A stretch of DNA of 64,000 bases from Adiantum capillus-veneris (taxonomy: Eukaryota > Streptophyta > Polypodiopsida > Polypodiales > Pteridaceae), in contig CM043944.1 of the NCBI GenBank assembly GCA_014529385.2, positions 70,633,895 through 70,697,894 of the forward strand, given 5' to 3'. Position numbers and translations under genes: made by a program. The notes beneath the pieces were generated by a model. That model saw only the letters and a program-made list of their open reading frames with translations, was not told the origin of the DNA and searched no databases. Within the stretch, counting starts at the first letter, position 1; each line of letters starts with the position of its first letter. Positions 22,890 to 34,500 of this stretch are shown here, piece by piece.

Positions 22890-23340
22890 GCTAGCCCTAA
22901 GCAAACTTAAATGGCAAAACGCTACTCTAACCCAATTTGGAGCGGCTAAACCTAAGCGGCTTTACATGGCCTACCCTAATCGTCTAAACACGGCCATCCA
23001 TTAGCGGCCAAACCAAAAGCCGGTAACCCTAAGCGGCTAGCCCTAGCGGATTAAAATGGTCAAACGCTATCCTAATCCGATTTAGAGCAGTCTAACCTAA
23101 GCATCTTTACACAACCTACCCTAATTGCCCGAACACGCCCATCTATTAGCGCCAAAACCAAAAGCTGCTAATCCCAAGCAGCTAGCTCTAAGTGGAGTAA
23201 AACGGCCCTTAACGAATTGAAATGGCCAAACAATAAGTTTAAGCCGACTAAAACATTTAGCTAGCCAAACCTAAGCAACAAGTTCTAAACTAATTAAAAT
23301 GGCCAAACCCTAACACTTAAACGTGAGCATTTAGGGTTAG
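22890..23340. repeat. GCGGCTA/CTAACCCTAA-type degenerate tandem repeat
   Basis: Irregular repeats of phrases such as CCTAAGCGGCTTTACA, CTACCCTAATCGTCTAA and AACCCTAAGCGGCTAG. The same phrases stand at 14,370-14,431 on the other side of element J, so J inserted within this array. Further right (to about 23,990) the sequence turns AT-rich with a short CA tract and holds no supported gene. Confidence 0.6.
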
Positions 23341-23989
23341 ATGGACTAAAATGGTCAAATGTATTAAGTGAACTAAGTTTTAATTTAAACATGAACAAAT
23401 TAACAAGTTTTTTTGTTCAAGTATAAAGTGATCTAAACAGAAATAACTCAATAATTCTTTTTCAAACTTATTCTTATTACCAAATTTTAATATGTTTGAT
23501 TTGTGAATAATAATATTTAATCAAAATTTGAGAATAATCAATTTAATATGTAGTGCGTTGAATTATGTATAAATTTATGTGCATCTTTATTTATTTACGT
23601 GTTTTTATGCATGTGTATGTGTATGCAAGAAAAGAAACAGATAGAGCACAGCCTAAGTGAGCACAAAACGCTTGAGAGGATGCCGCCAAATCTACAAAAA
23701 AAACACACACACACAAAAACCAAAACATCTATTATAAATCTGCGAAACAATCTCACCTTCTTGTTGTCGGTGAGTGTATGAGTGGAGATCTTAAGCCCGG
23801 TAACCACATCAGCAGATCTGGAGCAAAGGAGAAGAGAAGAGCAAGAGAGTTTTGAAAAAATGGGGTGAAACAACATAAGAGAACACGCGGTTCTGTTTTT
23901 GCAAGTAGCGTTGGTGCAGGGGTCGGTATGCCTGTTGGTATACACACTGGTAAGCAGGTCAGTAATTCAAAATTTACTTTTTTTAAAAA

Positions 23990-24300
23990 TTGGATCTCCC
24001 TCCAGGTTTAGCAATGTATATATCGACGCCTGCCAACAATGTCGATAATTTGGCATCAATAATGAAGTCATCTCTTGTGGTGTGTCTCCACTCTTTTTTA
24101 GCACCGAGACAACCCATGTTTTATCATGGACATTGGCAAAGGATTATCAAAGTCTTATCCACCATAAATGCCCGGTGTGGGTGGAGATTGTTGACTTCCC
24201 CTGCATGTGGAGACACTTTCTCGCACAGCTTGGGAAGGTTATCTGCCCCCCAAAATTGGATGCAAAACCTATTTACGAATAGGTTTTGCATTCTTTGGGA
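23990..24300 (+). pseudogene. possible DUF4283-like fragment
   Basis: The plus-strand frame 24,082-24,282 contains ETTHVLSWTLAKDYQSLI and CPVWVEIVDFPCMWRHFL, then LAQLGKVICPP. The P-V-W-V-E-[ILV]-x-x-[LF]-P...L-G-K-V-[IL] pattern is that of DUF4283-type RNA-binding domains in plant retroelements. It stops at TAG. No knuckle follows, because element K begins about 10 bp later. Weak support. Confidence 0.35.
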
Positions 24301-24309
24301 TACTGACAA

Positions 24310-25026
24310 ACCAACACCTTAAGATCTCCAGATGCAGAGGAAGTCAACTATCCTTTGCTTGAATCCATAAGTGCCGCGTAAAAAGGATCGGATTTCCCGG
24401 TAGAAGAGAAATCGGCCGCGTTCTGATACCACTGTAACAAACTTGGACGCTCCAAGTCAAGATTCTACCACGACACAGCAAAGATTCACTTTAAAACAGT
24501 TCACAGTTCACAATTGATTTGATACGGCCCGGCTGAGTTCCGTGCCTAGAGATGTTGGCCCCAAAGACTGGCGCCCCTTTCGGTATTTCTTTTTATATTA
24601 ATCTTTGAGCAAAGTACAACTCCCGCGGGTGCTCACTTTCAAACTCTGCATCCAAATGCTTTGCAGAGGGAGCCCCCTTGGGTTCTTCTAAAGGTTACAA
24701 GGGTTGCTAAAAACAGAGCCCCAAAAGCTTCAAAAATCAAAAGCTTCCACTTAAAAGCATTTAAAAATAAGCAACTTGACTCAAAAGCTGCCAAAATTCG
24801 GCCATGCAATTTCAGCCCTGCTTTTGCGTAGAAAAAGCAGGTCTGTACAGTTCAGCCACGTCAGCACTGCAGCGCCGCAATTACGGGTCCGTACAGCATG
24901 CCATGTCAGCTGGTTTCCGCAATTTCCGGAAGGTGCCACGTCAGCAATTGTTCCGCATTTCACGGGGCTGTCTTGCTGCACATTCTAGGGGTGTATCGAG
25001 TCATGCCACGTCACCAGTTTGTGACA
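24310..25026 (-). mobile_element. Element K: 5' LTR and leader of a D-type chromovirus
   Basis: The LTR is 24,433-25,026 (594 bp; TGTAACAAACTTGGACGC...GTTTGTGACA). The primer site TTCTGATACCA precedes it, and 24,315-24,432 matches the leader and gag start of D (CATCTCCAGATGCAGAGG; AAGAGAAATCGG). The rest of the element is missing to the left. Its outer edge abuts the 3' end of the unrecognised gene at 25,030. No matching target duplication is seen because the other end is lost. Confidence 0.7.
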
Positions 25027-25029
25027 ACT

Positions 25030-26294
25030 ACAAGCAGGAGGCGCGAGCTAGTCATTGTGATAGGAGTGAAAATGGTAGAAGTAAAGAGAGGGACACACAT
25101 TGTAGAAGCCACAGCTGAAACATGCACAGTGTAATCCGAAACACCCGAGCATACCACAGAACAAGTAGCGGGAGTATACGAGGAGCACCGCATAGGGTGC
25201 TTCACCCGAAGCTGTCGGCTTTCAGATACTAGAAATGATATTAGAGATTCTATTGTGTCCTTCACCACTCTAGCCCTCTTCTTCTTCTTCTTCTCAGGTA
25301 GATCCGTCGCGTGTTCAATAGATTTTCCTTTTGCCTTTGAGTTTTTATGATGCATATCCGCATCAACATCCATGGGGCTAGCATGTATGTTAATGACCCA
25401 AGCCAACATAGGAGCTGCAAAGCACTGAAAGCTAGACTACATAGATTGCGTCTGAGCTCTAAATCTTTTGGCAAAGGACTGTAAGGAGGTAAAGAGAATC
25501 TGATGCAAGCCACACGGGATGGTCTTGATGAGGCAGTATAGGCCATCGCACTGAGAGAACATAGTAGGCACATCACATCTACCCTTGCCTACTTTAGCAG
25601 CTCTGACTAGGAAGTAATACTTGAAAATGGCCCAAAGATTTTTATTCTTTGCATAGTCAGTGTGATCAGCACTAAGTAGCTCCTGGCATGCCTGAATGGT
25701 CGCATCTTTCGAAAGTTGTGAGTAGGTTCTCGTAGCCGGTTTTACTGAAGGAAAGTTTGTCATCCCCAAAGCATGACCAATATGTGTAGCCTTCAGTGTG
25801 TGCCCTCGTACTTTTGGAAAAAGCTCAAGAACCTCATGGACCATATCCACGGGAATAGTAGTAGGGAGATCTGCCTCTGCCAATGTTGTCAGACCTAGCG
25901 TTTGTAGTTGATCTCTTGATAAAACTTCTTAAAGGGAAGGATGAGGCGGCTGCAGATGAAAGTTCAAAGTGAATCTGGTTTGACTTTTGGAGGAAGGAGG
26001 CCTAGTGATTTGATGGTTGAGCACCTGAGTGTTGGCCTTCTTTTTGTCTATCATATATTCTTCCCATTGGCTAGAAGACTCTGAGTCAGAGCCAGAGCCA
26101 GAGCCGGAGTCTGACGCCGACAAGGACTCCAAGGAAGCTTTGTAACTCTCATCACTATGATCACTGGAGGACAAATCTATGAGGCCATGGCTAGAGTTTT
26201 CTACGTCTTCCGCAACCGAACTTCGAGATTTATCAGACGAGGGCCTCTGTCGCGACAAGGTCTTCTTACGAGATTGCTTGCTTGTACCAGTCAT
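25030..26294 (-). pseudogene. unrecognised protein gene with two in-frame stops
   Basis: The ATG at 26,294 starts MTGTSKQSRKKTLSRQRPSS, a basic Ser-rich head, then a Ser/Asp/Gly run (residues 40-75). A TAA ends the first part near 25,927. The same frame resumes at once with LSRDQLQTLGLTTLAEADLP, continues with HTLKATHIGHALGM and KNLWAIFKYYFLVRAAKVGK, meets a TAG near 25,434, and goes on with a Lys-rich EKKKKKRARVVK tail. One frame over about 420 codons with only two stops suggests a recently broken gene. I do not recognise the family; the middle recalls uncharacterised plant transposon-associated proteins, but that is a weak impression. The start is the only upstream ATG in frame. Confidence 0.5.
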
Positions 26295-26529
26295 AGTGAG
26301 TTGTTGTGAGCGCCACCTACTCTGTGTGTCTCTGTATCCTCAAAAACTTACATAGCCACAAAAGCATACATTCAGACAGAGAGAGTTGTTGAACATAGAG
26401 CGATGTTAAAGAGGAGTTCTTGAAAGGCGTAAAATTGATGGAGATAGTCGGTCTTGTGGAGAATGCAGAACACAGACGAACGTGTCATTGCACTCGATAG
26501 GTTGAGACAGAAGGAAGCTGAGGACAGAC

Positions 26530-26967
26530 ACACGAGGATTAGAGATAAGTGGCGAGGAGAGTGGGATAGGGTGAGGGAATTACAGATAGGGGCGAGGGTA
26601 GGTTGAAGTTTAGATAGGGGCGAAAGGGAGAAAGACAGGGAGGATAGGGGCGAGGTTTGATAGGGTAGGGGCTAGAAGAGTAGGGTAGCGACGAGGGAAT
26701 TGCAGTACAGGATAGGGGCGAGGGGAAGAAAGATAGAAGCGAGGGCTGAGGGTAGGGGCGAGGGGTAGGTATGGGGTGAGAGAGGGTAGGGAGGGGTGAG
26801 GGGGACTGGGTAGGGGTGAGAGTGCGTAGAGAGGAGCGAGGGGTACTGGGTAGGGGCAAGGGTGTAGGTTATGGGCGAGAGAGGGTAGGGAGGGGGCGAG
26901 GGTTGAGGGTAGGGACGAGAGATGGTAGGGAGGGGCGAGTGGGATAGGGTAGGGGCGAAGGGGTTAG
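26530..26967. repeat. GGGGCGAGGGTAGG-type minisatellite, left part
   Basis: Irregular purine-rich repeats (GATAGGGGCGAGGG, GGTAGGGGCGAG, GGGATAGGGTAGGGG). The array stops exactly at the TGTCAC end of element F and resumes at 60,995. The Pro-rich minus-strand frames here are by-products of the repeat. Confidence 0.85.
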
Positions 26968-27561
26968 TGTCACAAGACGGGCACCACGTGCAATAGAAAA
27001 GAACAGACTGAACAGACTTTTAGCACTACAATAACAACTGAACTGATAGAGAGAGACGACACGCGACACGAAGTGACGGAATTCCACCCCAGAGAGTATT
27101 GGCCCAAACCTTGGCGCCCCTTTCGGTATTTCTTTATATTGCATCAACACAGTACAAGTCGGTACTCCAGACTCTACACCTTCTCTAGGAAGTATGCCAG
27201 AGAATGAGCCCATGTCCTCATTTAAAGGCCCTAGGTCCCAAAAGCAGTTTACATGAAAAGCCTTCAAACTCAAAAGCTTATGGTCCAAAAGCAATGCCAA
27301 AAAGCTGTCAGCGTAAATCACGAAAATCTGTACAGTCTGCCACGTCAGCATGTCAGCGCAATTTTTGGAAATCAATACAATCTACACATCAGCAGTCAAC
27401 GCAAAATCTGGGATGTCCGTACAGATTTGCCATGTCATCAATTGCTTCTACTTCTTATGTTGCTTCTTCTTATGCTGCTGCTTCTAGGGTTGAGGCCCCT
27501 TGACCGAGATCTGCAGGTTGAATCCGTTCTTTAGGGCTTGAGACGTCAACAGTTTGTGACA
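26968..27561 (-). repeat. Element F 3' LTR
   Basis: Starts TGTCACAAGACGGGCACCAC and ends AACAGTTTGTGACA. A polypyrimidine tract (TCCCCCCTTCTT, 27,562-27,573) follows, which is the polypurine tract on the minus strand. Confidence 0.88.
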
Positions 27562-28165
27562 TCCCCCCTTCTTGAAAGAAAGTAATCGTTCGCGATTACA
27601 GCATATCTGCAAAACAACTCAAGTTAGTTCAAAAATTTCCGAGGGACAATCAATTTGCTCTTTTTTTTTTGTTAAGAAGTTGGCTTCTCCTTTCGGCTCT
27701 TTTGATCAAGAAGTTGGCTTCTCCTTTCGGTTCTTTTGTTAAGGAGTTGGCTTCTCCTTTTGTCCAGTTCGGAACTCTTGTTATGCTAGCGTAGTAAAAT
27801 TAGCCATCACACCCAGGCCGCACTGATCTTCCACGGGTGTCTTGATGCACTAAAATTACGTACCCAGGCAATCTCATCCAGTTAGGAATATTTAGTAGTT
27901 GGCACATCACAATGCAACACAAATGCTTACATATGCATGTTACAAGACACAACAAACACAGCGCCACTAAGCACTCCCCCAAGACAAACAGTCTGCGGTA
28001 TGAAGCTACTCAACGACTACCTCGTCACCCCCCCCTCCGCAAATAACCTAAAAAGGTATCGGCCATGAGCTCAGAGGACTGTACAACCAAACGCTCCCTA
28101 GACATCTCGTCTGCATCATTCGGAGGTTCAAACAATACCAAAAGGACATTTCTCAATACACCCGG
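27562..28165 (-). other. Element F 3' internal region with three-unit hairpin repeat
   Basis: After the polypurine tract and GTAATCGTTCGCGATTAC comes a three-copy tandem of about 34 bp (27,674-27,775), each copy with GAAGTTGGCTTCTCC. Close to E, the minus strand keeps a 45-codon frame (NVLLVLFEPPNDADEMSRER, then SSELMADTFLGYL) that was joined to the 58,402 side before E inserted. I do not recognise its domain. Confidence 0.55.
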
Positions 28166-28646
28166 TGTCGGGGGATATGGGTTCGACACATGAGCCAAGT
28201 CAGCGTTGGGCAGCTGGCTGTGGAAAAATTGAGAGCCAAGAATTGCCGCACTGCACAATAGGGTAGTTATAATTTACTTGGTAATGCTAACAACGCACAA
28301 AAACCACTTGAAAATTGATAACACTGACAAAATTGATGCACAATTATTGAGGCAGTGTCGTTAACGACACCTATTACACAATTCAATTGAAGGTTTAGGA
28401 GTTTAAACTCCCCTTATAGCTTTCTCCGAGCCGTTAACAGCTCCGTGATTCTCCAAAACGGGTTAATTAAATCTAAGTTGACATTGATGATCAAGATTTC
28501 TCCTATGTTGGGCTTCCAGATTCAGCCCGCTTAACTTCGTCCGATCTTCTTGAGCCCTGGTTAACTGAGCTCCCTTCAATTTGCTTCTTCAACTGATTGC
28601 CCTTCCAATTGCTTCTCTAAGTCTTTCTTTGCTTTGATCCAAAAGC

Positions 28647-28650
<4 letters not shown>

Positions 28651-28694
<44 letters not shown>
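28651..28694. repeat. (GA)n microsatellite
   Basis: About 21 GA units inside the E 3' LTR. The second copy of the local tandem (28,940-28,957) has only a short GA run. Confidence 0.95.
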
Positions 28695-28698
<4 letters not shown>

Positions 28699-29369
28699 CC
28701 TGCTTAATTTTGAAAACGAGAGATAGTCTTCCTTTCTTTCTTGCTTAAGCACGGGTTAATTAAATCTAAGTTGACGTTGATGATCAAGATTTCTCCTATG
28801 TTGGGCTTCCAGATTTAGCCCGCTTAACTTCGTCCGATCTTCTTGAGCCTTGGCTTACAGAGCTCCCTTCAATTTTCTTCTTCAACGGAGTGCCCTTCCA
28901 ATTGCTTCTCTAACTCTTTCTTTGCTTTGATCCGAAAGCGAGATCGAGAGAGAGAGAATTCCCTGCTTAATTTTAAGAACGAGAGATAGAGTCTTCCTTT
29001 GTTCCTTGGCTAAGCACGATAGAGAGAATTCCTTTCCTCTCTTGCTCCTCCGAGAACGAGAGAGAAATAGCTCTCCTTGCTTATGTCTGAGAGCGACAGT
29101 TATCCCTTTCCTTGTCGACTCGGGTGCGCAAAAACCGCCAGCAGCGGCTCCAAATGCAAGCGCCCTGGCGGGCTGAGCACTTTTCCCTCCTTGCTCGGCG
29201 TCATCCGACGATTCCCGTGGTGGTTGGCGCGAGCTCCTCCATCCCTTCAGCGCTGCCTGCCCGCTACCTTCTTTGCCGTGCCTTTTTTCTTTATTCTTCC
29301 CATTCACACCTACGAAGGCTACATTGGGCGGCCCCTTTGGCTTTGGGCGGCCATTGTGCCCATTCCCTT

Positions 29370-29600
29370 GGGCGGCCCTCCTTTTGGCCATAGAGGCACC
29401 ACATTTAGCATATATATCGGCCAAGGCACCACCTTGCATGACATCCTTCTCCAGCATCCCCTGTCGAGCAATCTCATCATGAGTTTTGTTGCCCGTATCA
29501 AGGTCTTGAACAATGTTGTACCGCAAGAGACGACCTTTTAAAAAAATCCACTCAAGCACTTATTGTGCTCTCTGAAGTGCATCACATTCGGCTAAAGAGT
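29370..29600 (-). pseudogene. captured PPR-protein fragment in E LTR
   Basis: The minus-strand frame (29,559 downward) reads IVQDLDTGNKTHDEIARQGM, LEKDVMQGGALADIYAKCGA and then SMAKRRAA. The phrase G-x-x-[IL/T]-H-[DE]-x-[IV]-x-x-x-G, D-V-x-x-[GT]-[GT]-A-L-[VA]-D-[MI]-Y-A-K-C-G is the signature of PLS-type pentatricopeptide proteins, which bind organelle RNA. About two motifs are present; then the frame turns into unrelated Gly/Lys-rich sequence. Upstream ECDALQRAQ ends at a stop. It is a host gene piece carried by an LTR, not a working gene. Confidence 0.65.
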
Positions 29601-30271
29601 GTCAGAGTTTAATTCTTGCTAGCCAGACATTGCCAATCACGACTACTGCCGGCCAAGCACTGCATGAGATGACATCCCGGACATGATACTGCTCAAGCAC
29701 TTATTGCTCCCGCATTCCAAAACTGGATGAAGCTCAAAAATTCCCAAATGGCACACCGACCGAGCCGACCAGACTAGTACGGAGCTGGCCCCCAATGAAA
29801 TTTAATATCTTGGTAACCGTAACTCCAATCACTGATCTAAAAAGACCGACGTGCTCCATAAAGTGAGCCCTTTAGGCCCATGCATTCACTTCATCTCAAA
29901 CCTCTCAGCTACAATTGCCCAATCCGACAATTGCCCAATCCAGTACAGATCTGCATCAACTTAAACTTCAAACTGCAATAACTTTTTCACTGTAGCTCCA
30001 ATCGATGAGCCGTACAAACAGGCCGGTAGAGCACTTCAAGCACTGCAGTTCAAGACCATTACCTCCCATCGGTGCTTACTTCAAGCATACTCTTTTTTAG
30101 CATCATTAAGGTAATTGTTGGCCCTTTAAAGCCACATCTGGCATACATTAATCGTAAAAATAGCTCGTTAGCAAGCCCTAGACACTGATCATTAATCAGG
30201 TAAGCTTCGATTAAGCTTAATATGCATCTTCCTGGTATCTTTCTTAGCATGGGAGCGGAGCTGCACGACAT

Positions 30272-30736
30272 CCACCCCCTCTGAATCTGCACAGCCTTCG
30301 GTCTATGCCAGCTGCACTTCAATCTGCATCTGCTATAAGTACCTTAAGCTCTTTGCCATCATCAGACTCATGTAACTGGTAAATATATGGAAAATAATAT
30401 TAGGCTTATACCCTATCATCAATGTTCTAGTTTTATCATTAGGTAGCTGTCCATCGCAAATCTCTGAATCGTAATTGTCGTATCTCCAAAGCACTCAATC
30501 ATGGAGAACCTGTTTAGTGAACCCCGCCAAACTCAAGTGCTCCAATTAATGATGCACACGGATTGACCATCAAGCCCGCTTTAGGGAACCCTGTCAAGCT
30601 CAAGTATGCCTTACTCTATCTGCACACGGAATGGCCAAGTCCTTTACTTCAAGTTCTGTAGCAGAACCAACTCCAAAGATGTGAAGATACTTTATCAATT
30701 GTCCAAAGATGTCAACTGGAAGCTAGCCATGTAATC
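30272..30736 (-). other. Element E internal 3' region, left of LINE
   Basis: The polypurine tract, then noncoding sequence. It ends in the LINE target duplication GCTAGCCATGTAATCTT (30,722-30,738, the last two T shared with the poly-T). The region continues at 37,585. Confidence 0.6.
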
Positions 30737-30814
30737 TTTTTTTTTTAGAAAAAGATCCTTCTATTAGTTAATGAAAACTGCCCATAGGGCTACATCCACC
30801 TCTGCAAGAGAGGG

Positions 30815-32404
30815 CTACAACAAGCATGATGGGGAGACTCTCCCAATGAAAAAACAACATATATACAATGGGGCTAGATCAAGAAATGGGAGGAGGGAAG
30901 AGCCACACAGGTGGACAGTAGTGCCATCGAGCACCCCCTGGACCATGGTGTAGAAAGGCCCAGGGCGCCAGAGTCGAAGGAAAGCCTCGCGGCGCTCCCG
31001 CATGCGGTCGGAGCTGCCCTGTAGTCCCTCAAGCTGTCCTCTGAGAGTATGGATCAGCTCTAGCCAAAAGTCACGAACAGTCTCTGCTGGTGGCACAGGG
31101 CGAGCCTCAAAGATGCGGAAACAACAGGCCCGCCAGATGAACCAAAGAGCTAGGCCGCTGATGAGCTCCCAGCACTCCTCTCTCTCACTGCACCACTCCT
31201 GTGGAGTAAGGTCTGTAGCAGGCTGGAGTGCAGGTCGACCCCCCTGTATCACTATCATCCTGCTGGTGGAAGATAGCTCAAACTGTAGTGCCGGGCCCGT
31301 GAGGGTGGACCAAGCTGCTGCCCCCCAAGTGTACTGTCGAGCCGCGGAGAGGGCAAGCATCAACCGAAGAACTCGTAGCCACACCTGCTAGGCCAAAGGA
31401 CAGTCCCAAAGACAGTGTCGTTGACTCTCCACCAACTGGTCACAGGCTGTACATGCGGCCGAAAGACCACTATGCACAAGCCAGCTCCCTACTACTGTGG
31501 CTCTGTGTGCAACCAACCACTGGAACAAAGTGACGCGCCTCGGCTGTCTGGAGTCCCACAGCCTCTGCCAAAAAGCTGCCAAGAACTCAACTGTGAGACC
31601 CTCCTCCTGCCAATGACGTGCTGCAGCGGGGCGGGCCTCTCTCTGCGCTGCAAGTATATGACGTCCAAGCCGAACAGTGTACTGAAAGAAAGGGACTCCT
31701 GGGCGGTCTGCAGAAGAGAAGGGGTCCCTCCATAGCCACTCACCAGGGTCCCACTGTACTCGTGCCAGTGGACAACACTCCCAAGCCCATAGCCTCCAGT
31801 GTCCTGTCTTGAGAGTTGCTGGGTCAGGGTCTATGACGCAAGTCCTCCCACAGATGCCCACAACTCGGATCCTCTGGAAACAGCACTCTGCTACCTGCAG
31901 GGCCTCTACTGTAACTCGCTGTAATCGTCCCCCACTCTGAAGCTCAAAGAACAGGGCTGGGACAGTCTCTGAACAAGCCTTGACTGAGATGAGAACCTCC
32001 AGTCGTGTGAAGGCTCCCATCCATCGGGGTGCTACTGGCTCGAGAGGCGTGAGCCACCCAGCTGGAACTGACTCTGAGATGTCCTGATACATGCTCTGAA
32101 CCCCTCTCATGCCCTGTAGCTGGACACCCTGCACCTCCTCTGACAAACCTGTGAACTCTAGCCAGTCACCTAGAGAGCGCGTTGGACTTGCTGCCATGGG
32201 ACCCCATGACATATGAGGCCTACTCCCAACCAGGTGGCCTCTCTGAGTGCTAACCATGGGGTTCCAGACGAGGGGCTGTCGTAGGCGCTCCTCCGTGCAT
32301 GTCGGTTGTCTCTTCTCTAGGCCATGCCGTAAGAGCTCCCAAGAGCGAAGCAAACTCACAGCGAATCGGTCCTCCAGTCTCCTGCTCAAACCAACTCGGC
32401 GCAA
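30815..32404 (-). pseudogene. LINE ORF2 C-terminus with zf-RVT-like motif
   Basis: The frame 32,404-31,388 ends with WLVAHRATVVGSWL, ACTACDQLVESQRHCLWDCP. This C-x2-C...H-x3-C layout is the zinc-binding region seen after plant LINE RTs. A TAG then interrupts, and the same protein goes on (31,384-30,815) with WRACCFRIFEARPVP and ends at TAG, close to the poly-A. It probably helps bind the 3' end of LINE RNA. Confidence 0.75.
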
Positions 32405-34500
32405 CTATGTAAAGATCCATCTGGTCGAAGGTTGCCAAGGGCCTCCTGACTGAAGCACCCTGGCACGAAGCCTCTGCAGCAAGAACTCTTTCCAGGGCTC
32501 CTCGCCTGGAAGAAGTCCTCTGACGACGAACTTCCCAAGAAGGGCTCTGCTCTGCTGTGCTGGATCAATGATCCCAAGCCCTCCCTGAGAACAAGGAAGT
32601 GTGATGACCGACCAAGCCACCTTGGCTCGGGCAACCTGAGTGTCGCGACCTGACCAAAGGAAGTTCTTGATCAGCCTCTCTACCTGGCTGATACAAGAAC
32701 TCGAGAAGATCCAGCAAGAGGTGATGTACCACATAGTTGCCAACAACACCTGGTTGGCAAGTACTACTCTACCAGCCAGCGAAAGTCGTGCTGAGCTCTA
32801 GTGGAACAGCTTTCTCCTGATGGACAGGAGAAGAGGAGCAATCTGCTGCTCGGGGGACAAATCCAAACCAACCTGACAACCCAAGTATCGAACTGCAGTC
32901 CCTGGGGGAATCCACCTGAAACCCTCTCCTGGCATCCACTCTCGCACAGAGCACTGCCAACCGAGAAAGCCACTGTCTTTCTCCAGTTGATCAATGCGCC
33001 CGATGCACAGCAGAAGGTCTCAAGAGCCTGCCCACACCTGTGTAAATTGGCCTCCTGGCCCTCTAAGTACAAGGCTGAGTCGTCGGCAAACTCGGCGTCC
33101 AGAAGCTCATCTCCCCGTATCGGGAGTGCTAAGCCCCTCAAACCATCCTATTGTGACACCAAAAATTTGCTCATCGCCTCCGCATAGAACAGAAAGAGAA
33201 AGGGCGAAAGAGGACAACCCTGTCTGACCGATCGTGTGAGCATGAAGCGCTCTCCTCTACCTCCTGCCAAAAGCACCTGACTGTGAGCCTGTTTGTACAA
33301 AGCCGACACCCCTCTGATCCAAGCATCTGTAAAGCCCATCCTGCGAAGCGTGCCCTCTAGAAAGTCCCAGTCAACTCTGTCGTATGCCTTCTCAAAATGG
33401 AGAAGAAGAATCACAAGGTCCTCCCCACAGAGACGTGCCAGGGCAGAAGCCTCCTAGAAAGTGAAGATGTTGTCAAGGATACTGCGTTCCTTGACAAAAC
33501 CTGTCTGAGTCCCATGTATAAGGCTCTCCAAAAGTGGCTGAATCCTCAAACTCAGAGCCTTGGCAAGAATTTTGTAGGCTGAGTTGAGGATGGTGATGGG
33601 GCGCCACTGTCGAATCTCATCCAAGGAGCCACCCTCCTTTGGAATGAGGTAAATCAGGCCCTCACTCATGCTATCCGGCATCACTCCTGTGTGCAGAATG
33701 TACTGAAAGGCACTACAAAGATCTGGGCCAAGCAAGTCCCAGTACTCCAAGAAGAAACTGGGAGTCAGCCCATCCTCACCTGGACAACTACCACGAGGAA
33801 GGGCCCTAAGAGCTGTGTGCAGCTCCTCAAGCTGAAGAGGTATCTCCAGCCTCTGGCGCATCTCCTCAGTCACAAGACAAGGCATCTGCGCCCAAACCTA
33901 CTCCCTGCATGCATCCTGTCTCTCTGACTGGGGCTCAGCCGTCAGTAGCTCACGGTAAAAGTCAGTAGCAACTGCACGCATATCCTCAGGCTCACAAGCA
34001 ACTGACCCATCGGTCTCCTCAGCTGAGTGACCTTGGCATGCGAGTGCCGAGGTCCTACTGTCTCAATAAAGGCACCTATCACTCTGTCACCTACCTGAGT
34101 CCACTGAGATGCCTGTCGGTGAAAGGCAAACTCATGGCACCTCTCCTCTGTGCGAACAAGCTCCTGTCGAGCCTGCTGTAACTGCTCCTCCAACCATGGA
34201 CTGTCTGGATGCTGCTCCTGCATCCTCTGTAGTGAAGCAATGCCTCGTCTGAGACGCTGCTCCTCCTCTCTCGCTGCGGCCCGTCGAGCCAAAGACTCCT
34301 CGAGAAAAAAGTGGCTAAGCTGAGCTAGGCCTAAGGCCACTCTGTATGCCCGTAGAGCCTGGCTGTCCATGCCCTCTGTCCAAAGAGCCTCTACCCTCTC
34401 TTTGAGTGATGTGTCCAACAAGACCCGCTCTGGGATGCGAAGCATCGTGCTCCCACTCCTCTGCCTGTCTGCCACTGTGAGGATCACTGGTGGATGGTCC
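32400..34500 (-). pseudogene. LINE ORF2 centre: reverse transcriptase
   Basis: Blocks in order: LPRGSCPGEDGLTPSFF (about 33,790), LIYLIPKEGG and IRQWRPITILNSAYKILAKA (about 33,600), TQTGFVKERSILDNIF, LLLHFEKAYDRVDW (about 33,390), TRSVRQGCPLSPFLFLFYAE (about 33,190), the catalytic EFADDSALYL (about 33,090), INWRKT, then FLWSG and GGLGI of the thumb (about 32,620). The Asp-Asp pair is intact. Stops near 33,450 and 33,145 and shifts before 33,885 and 32,750 break the frame. It makes cDNA from the LINE's own RNA. Confidence 0.92.

Larger units (their letters stand above)
28166..30271 (-). repeat. Element E 3' LTR (long copy, 2.1 kb)
   Basis: Outer and inner ends match the 5' LTR. It contains a tandem duplication of about 293 bp (acgggttaattaaatc at 28,458 and again at 28,751) and a GA microsatellite (28,651-28,694). 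About 1.1 kb of extra sequence (roughly 28,620-29,740), including a PPR-like coding piece, is absent from the other LTR. Confidence 0.75.

Noticed and set aside
22890-23340. CRISPR-like array or direct-repeat locus
   Set aside because: Repeats are irregular in length and sequence without constant spacers, and the setting is plant retrotransposon DNA.
26539-27375. Pro/Ser-rich minus-strand ORFs as an extensin-like protein
   Set aside because: The frames are read from the purine minisatellite and run into the F LTR; no independent protein signal.
27574-27600. Inverted GTAATCG/CGATTAC as a bacterial-style terminator
   Set aside because: There is no T-run of the right kind or upstream bacterial gene; it recurs next to LTRs and belongs to the retroelements.
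29077-29541. 154-codon plus-strand ORF in the E LTR as a gene
   Set aside because: The opposite strand gives a clear PPR-like peptide over part of it; the plus frame has no recognisable features.
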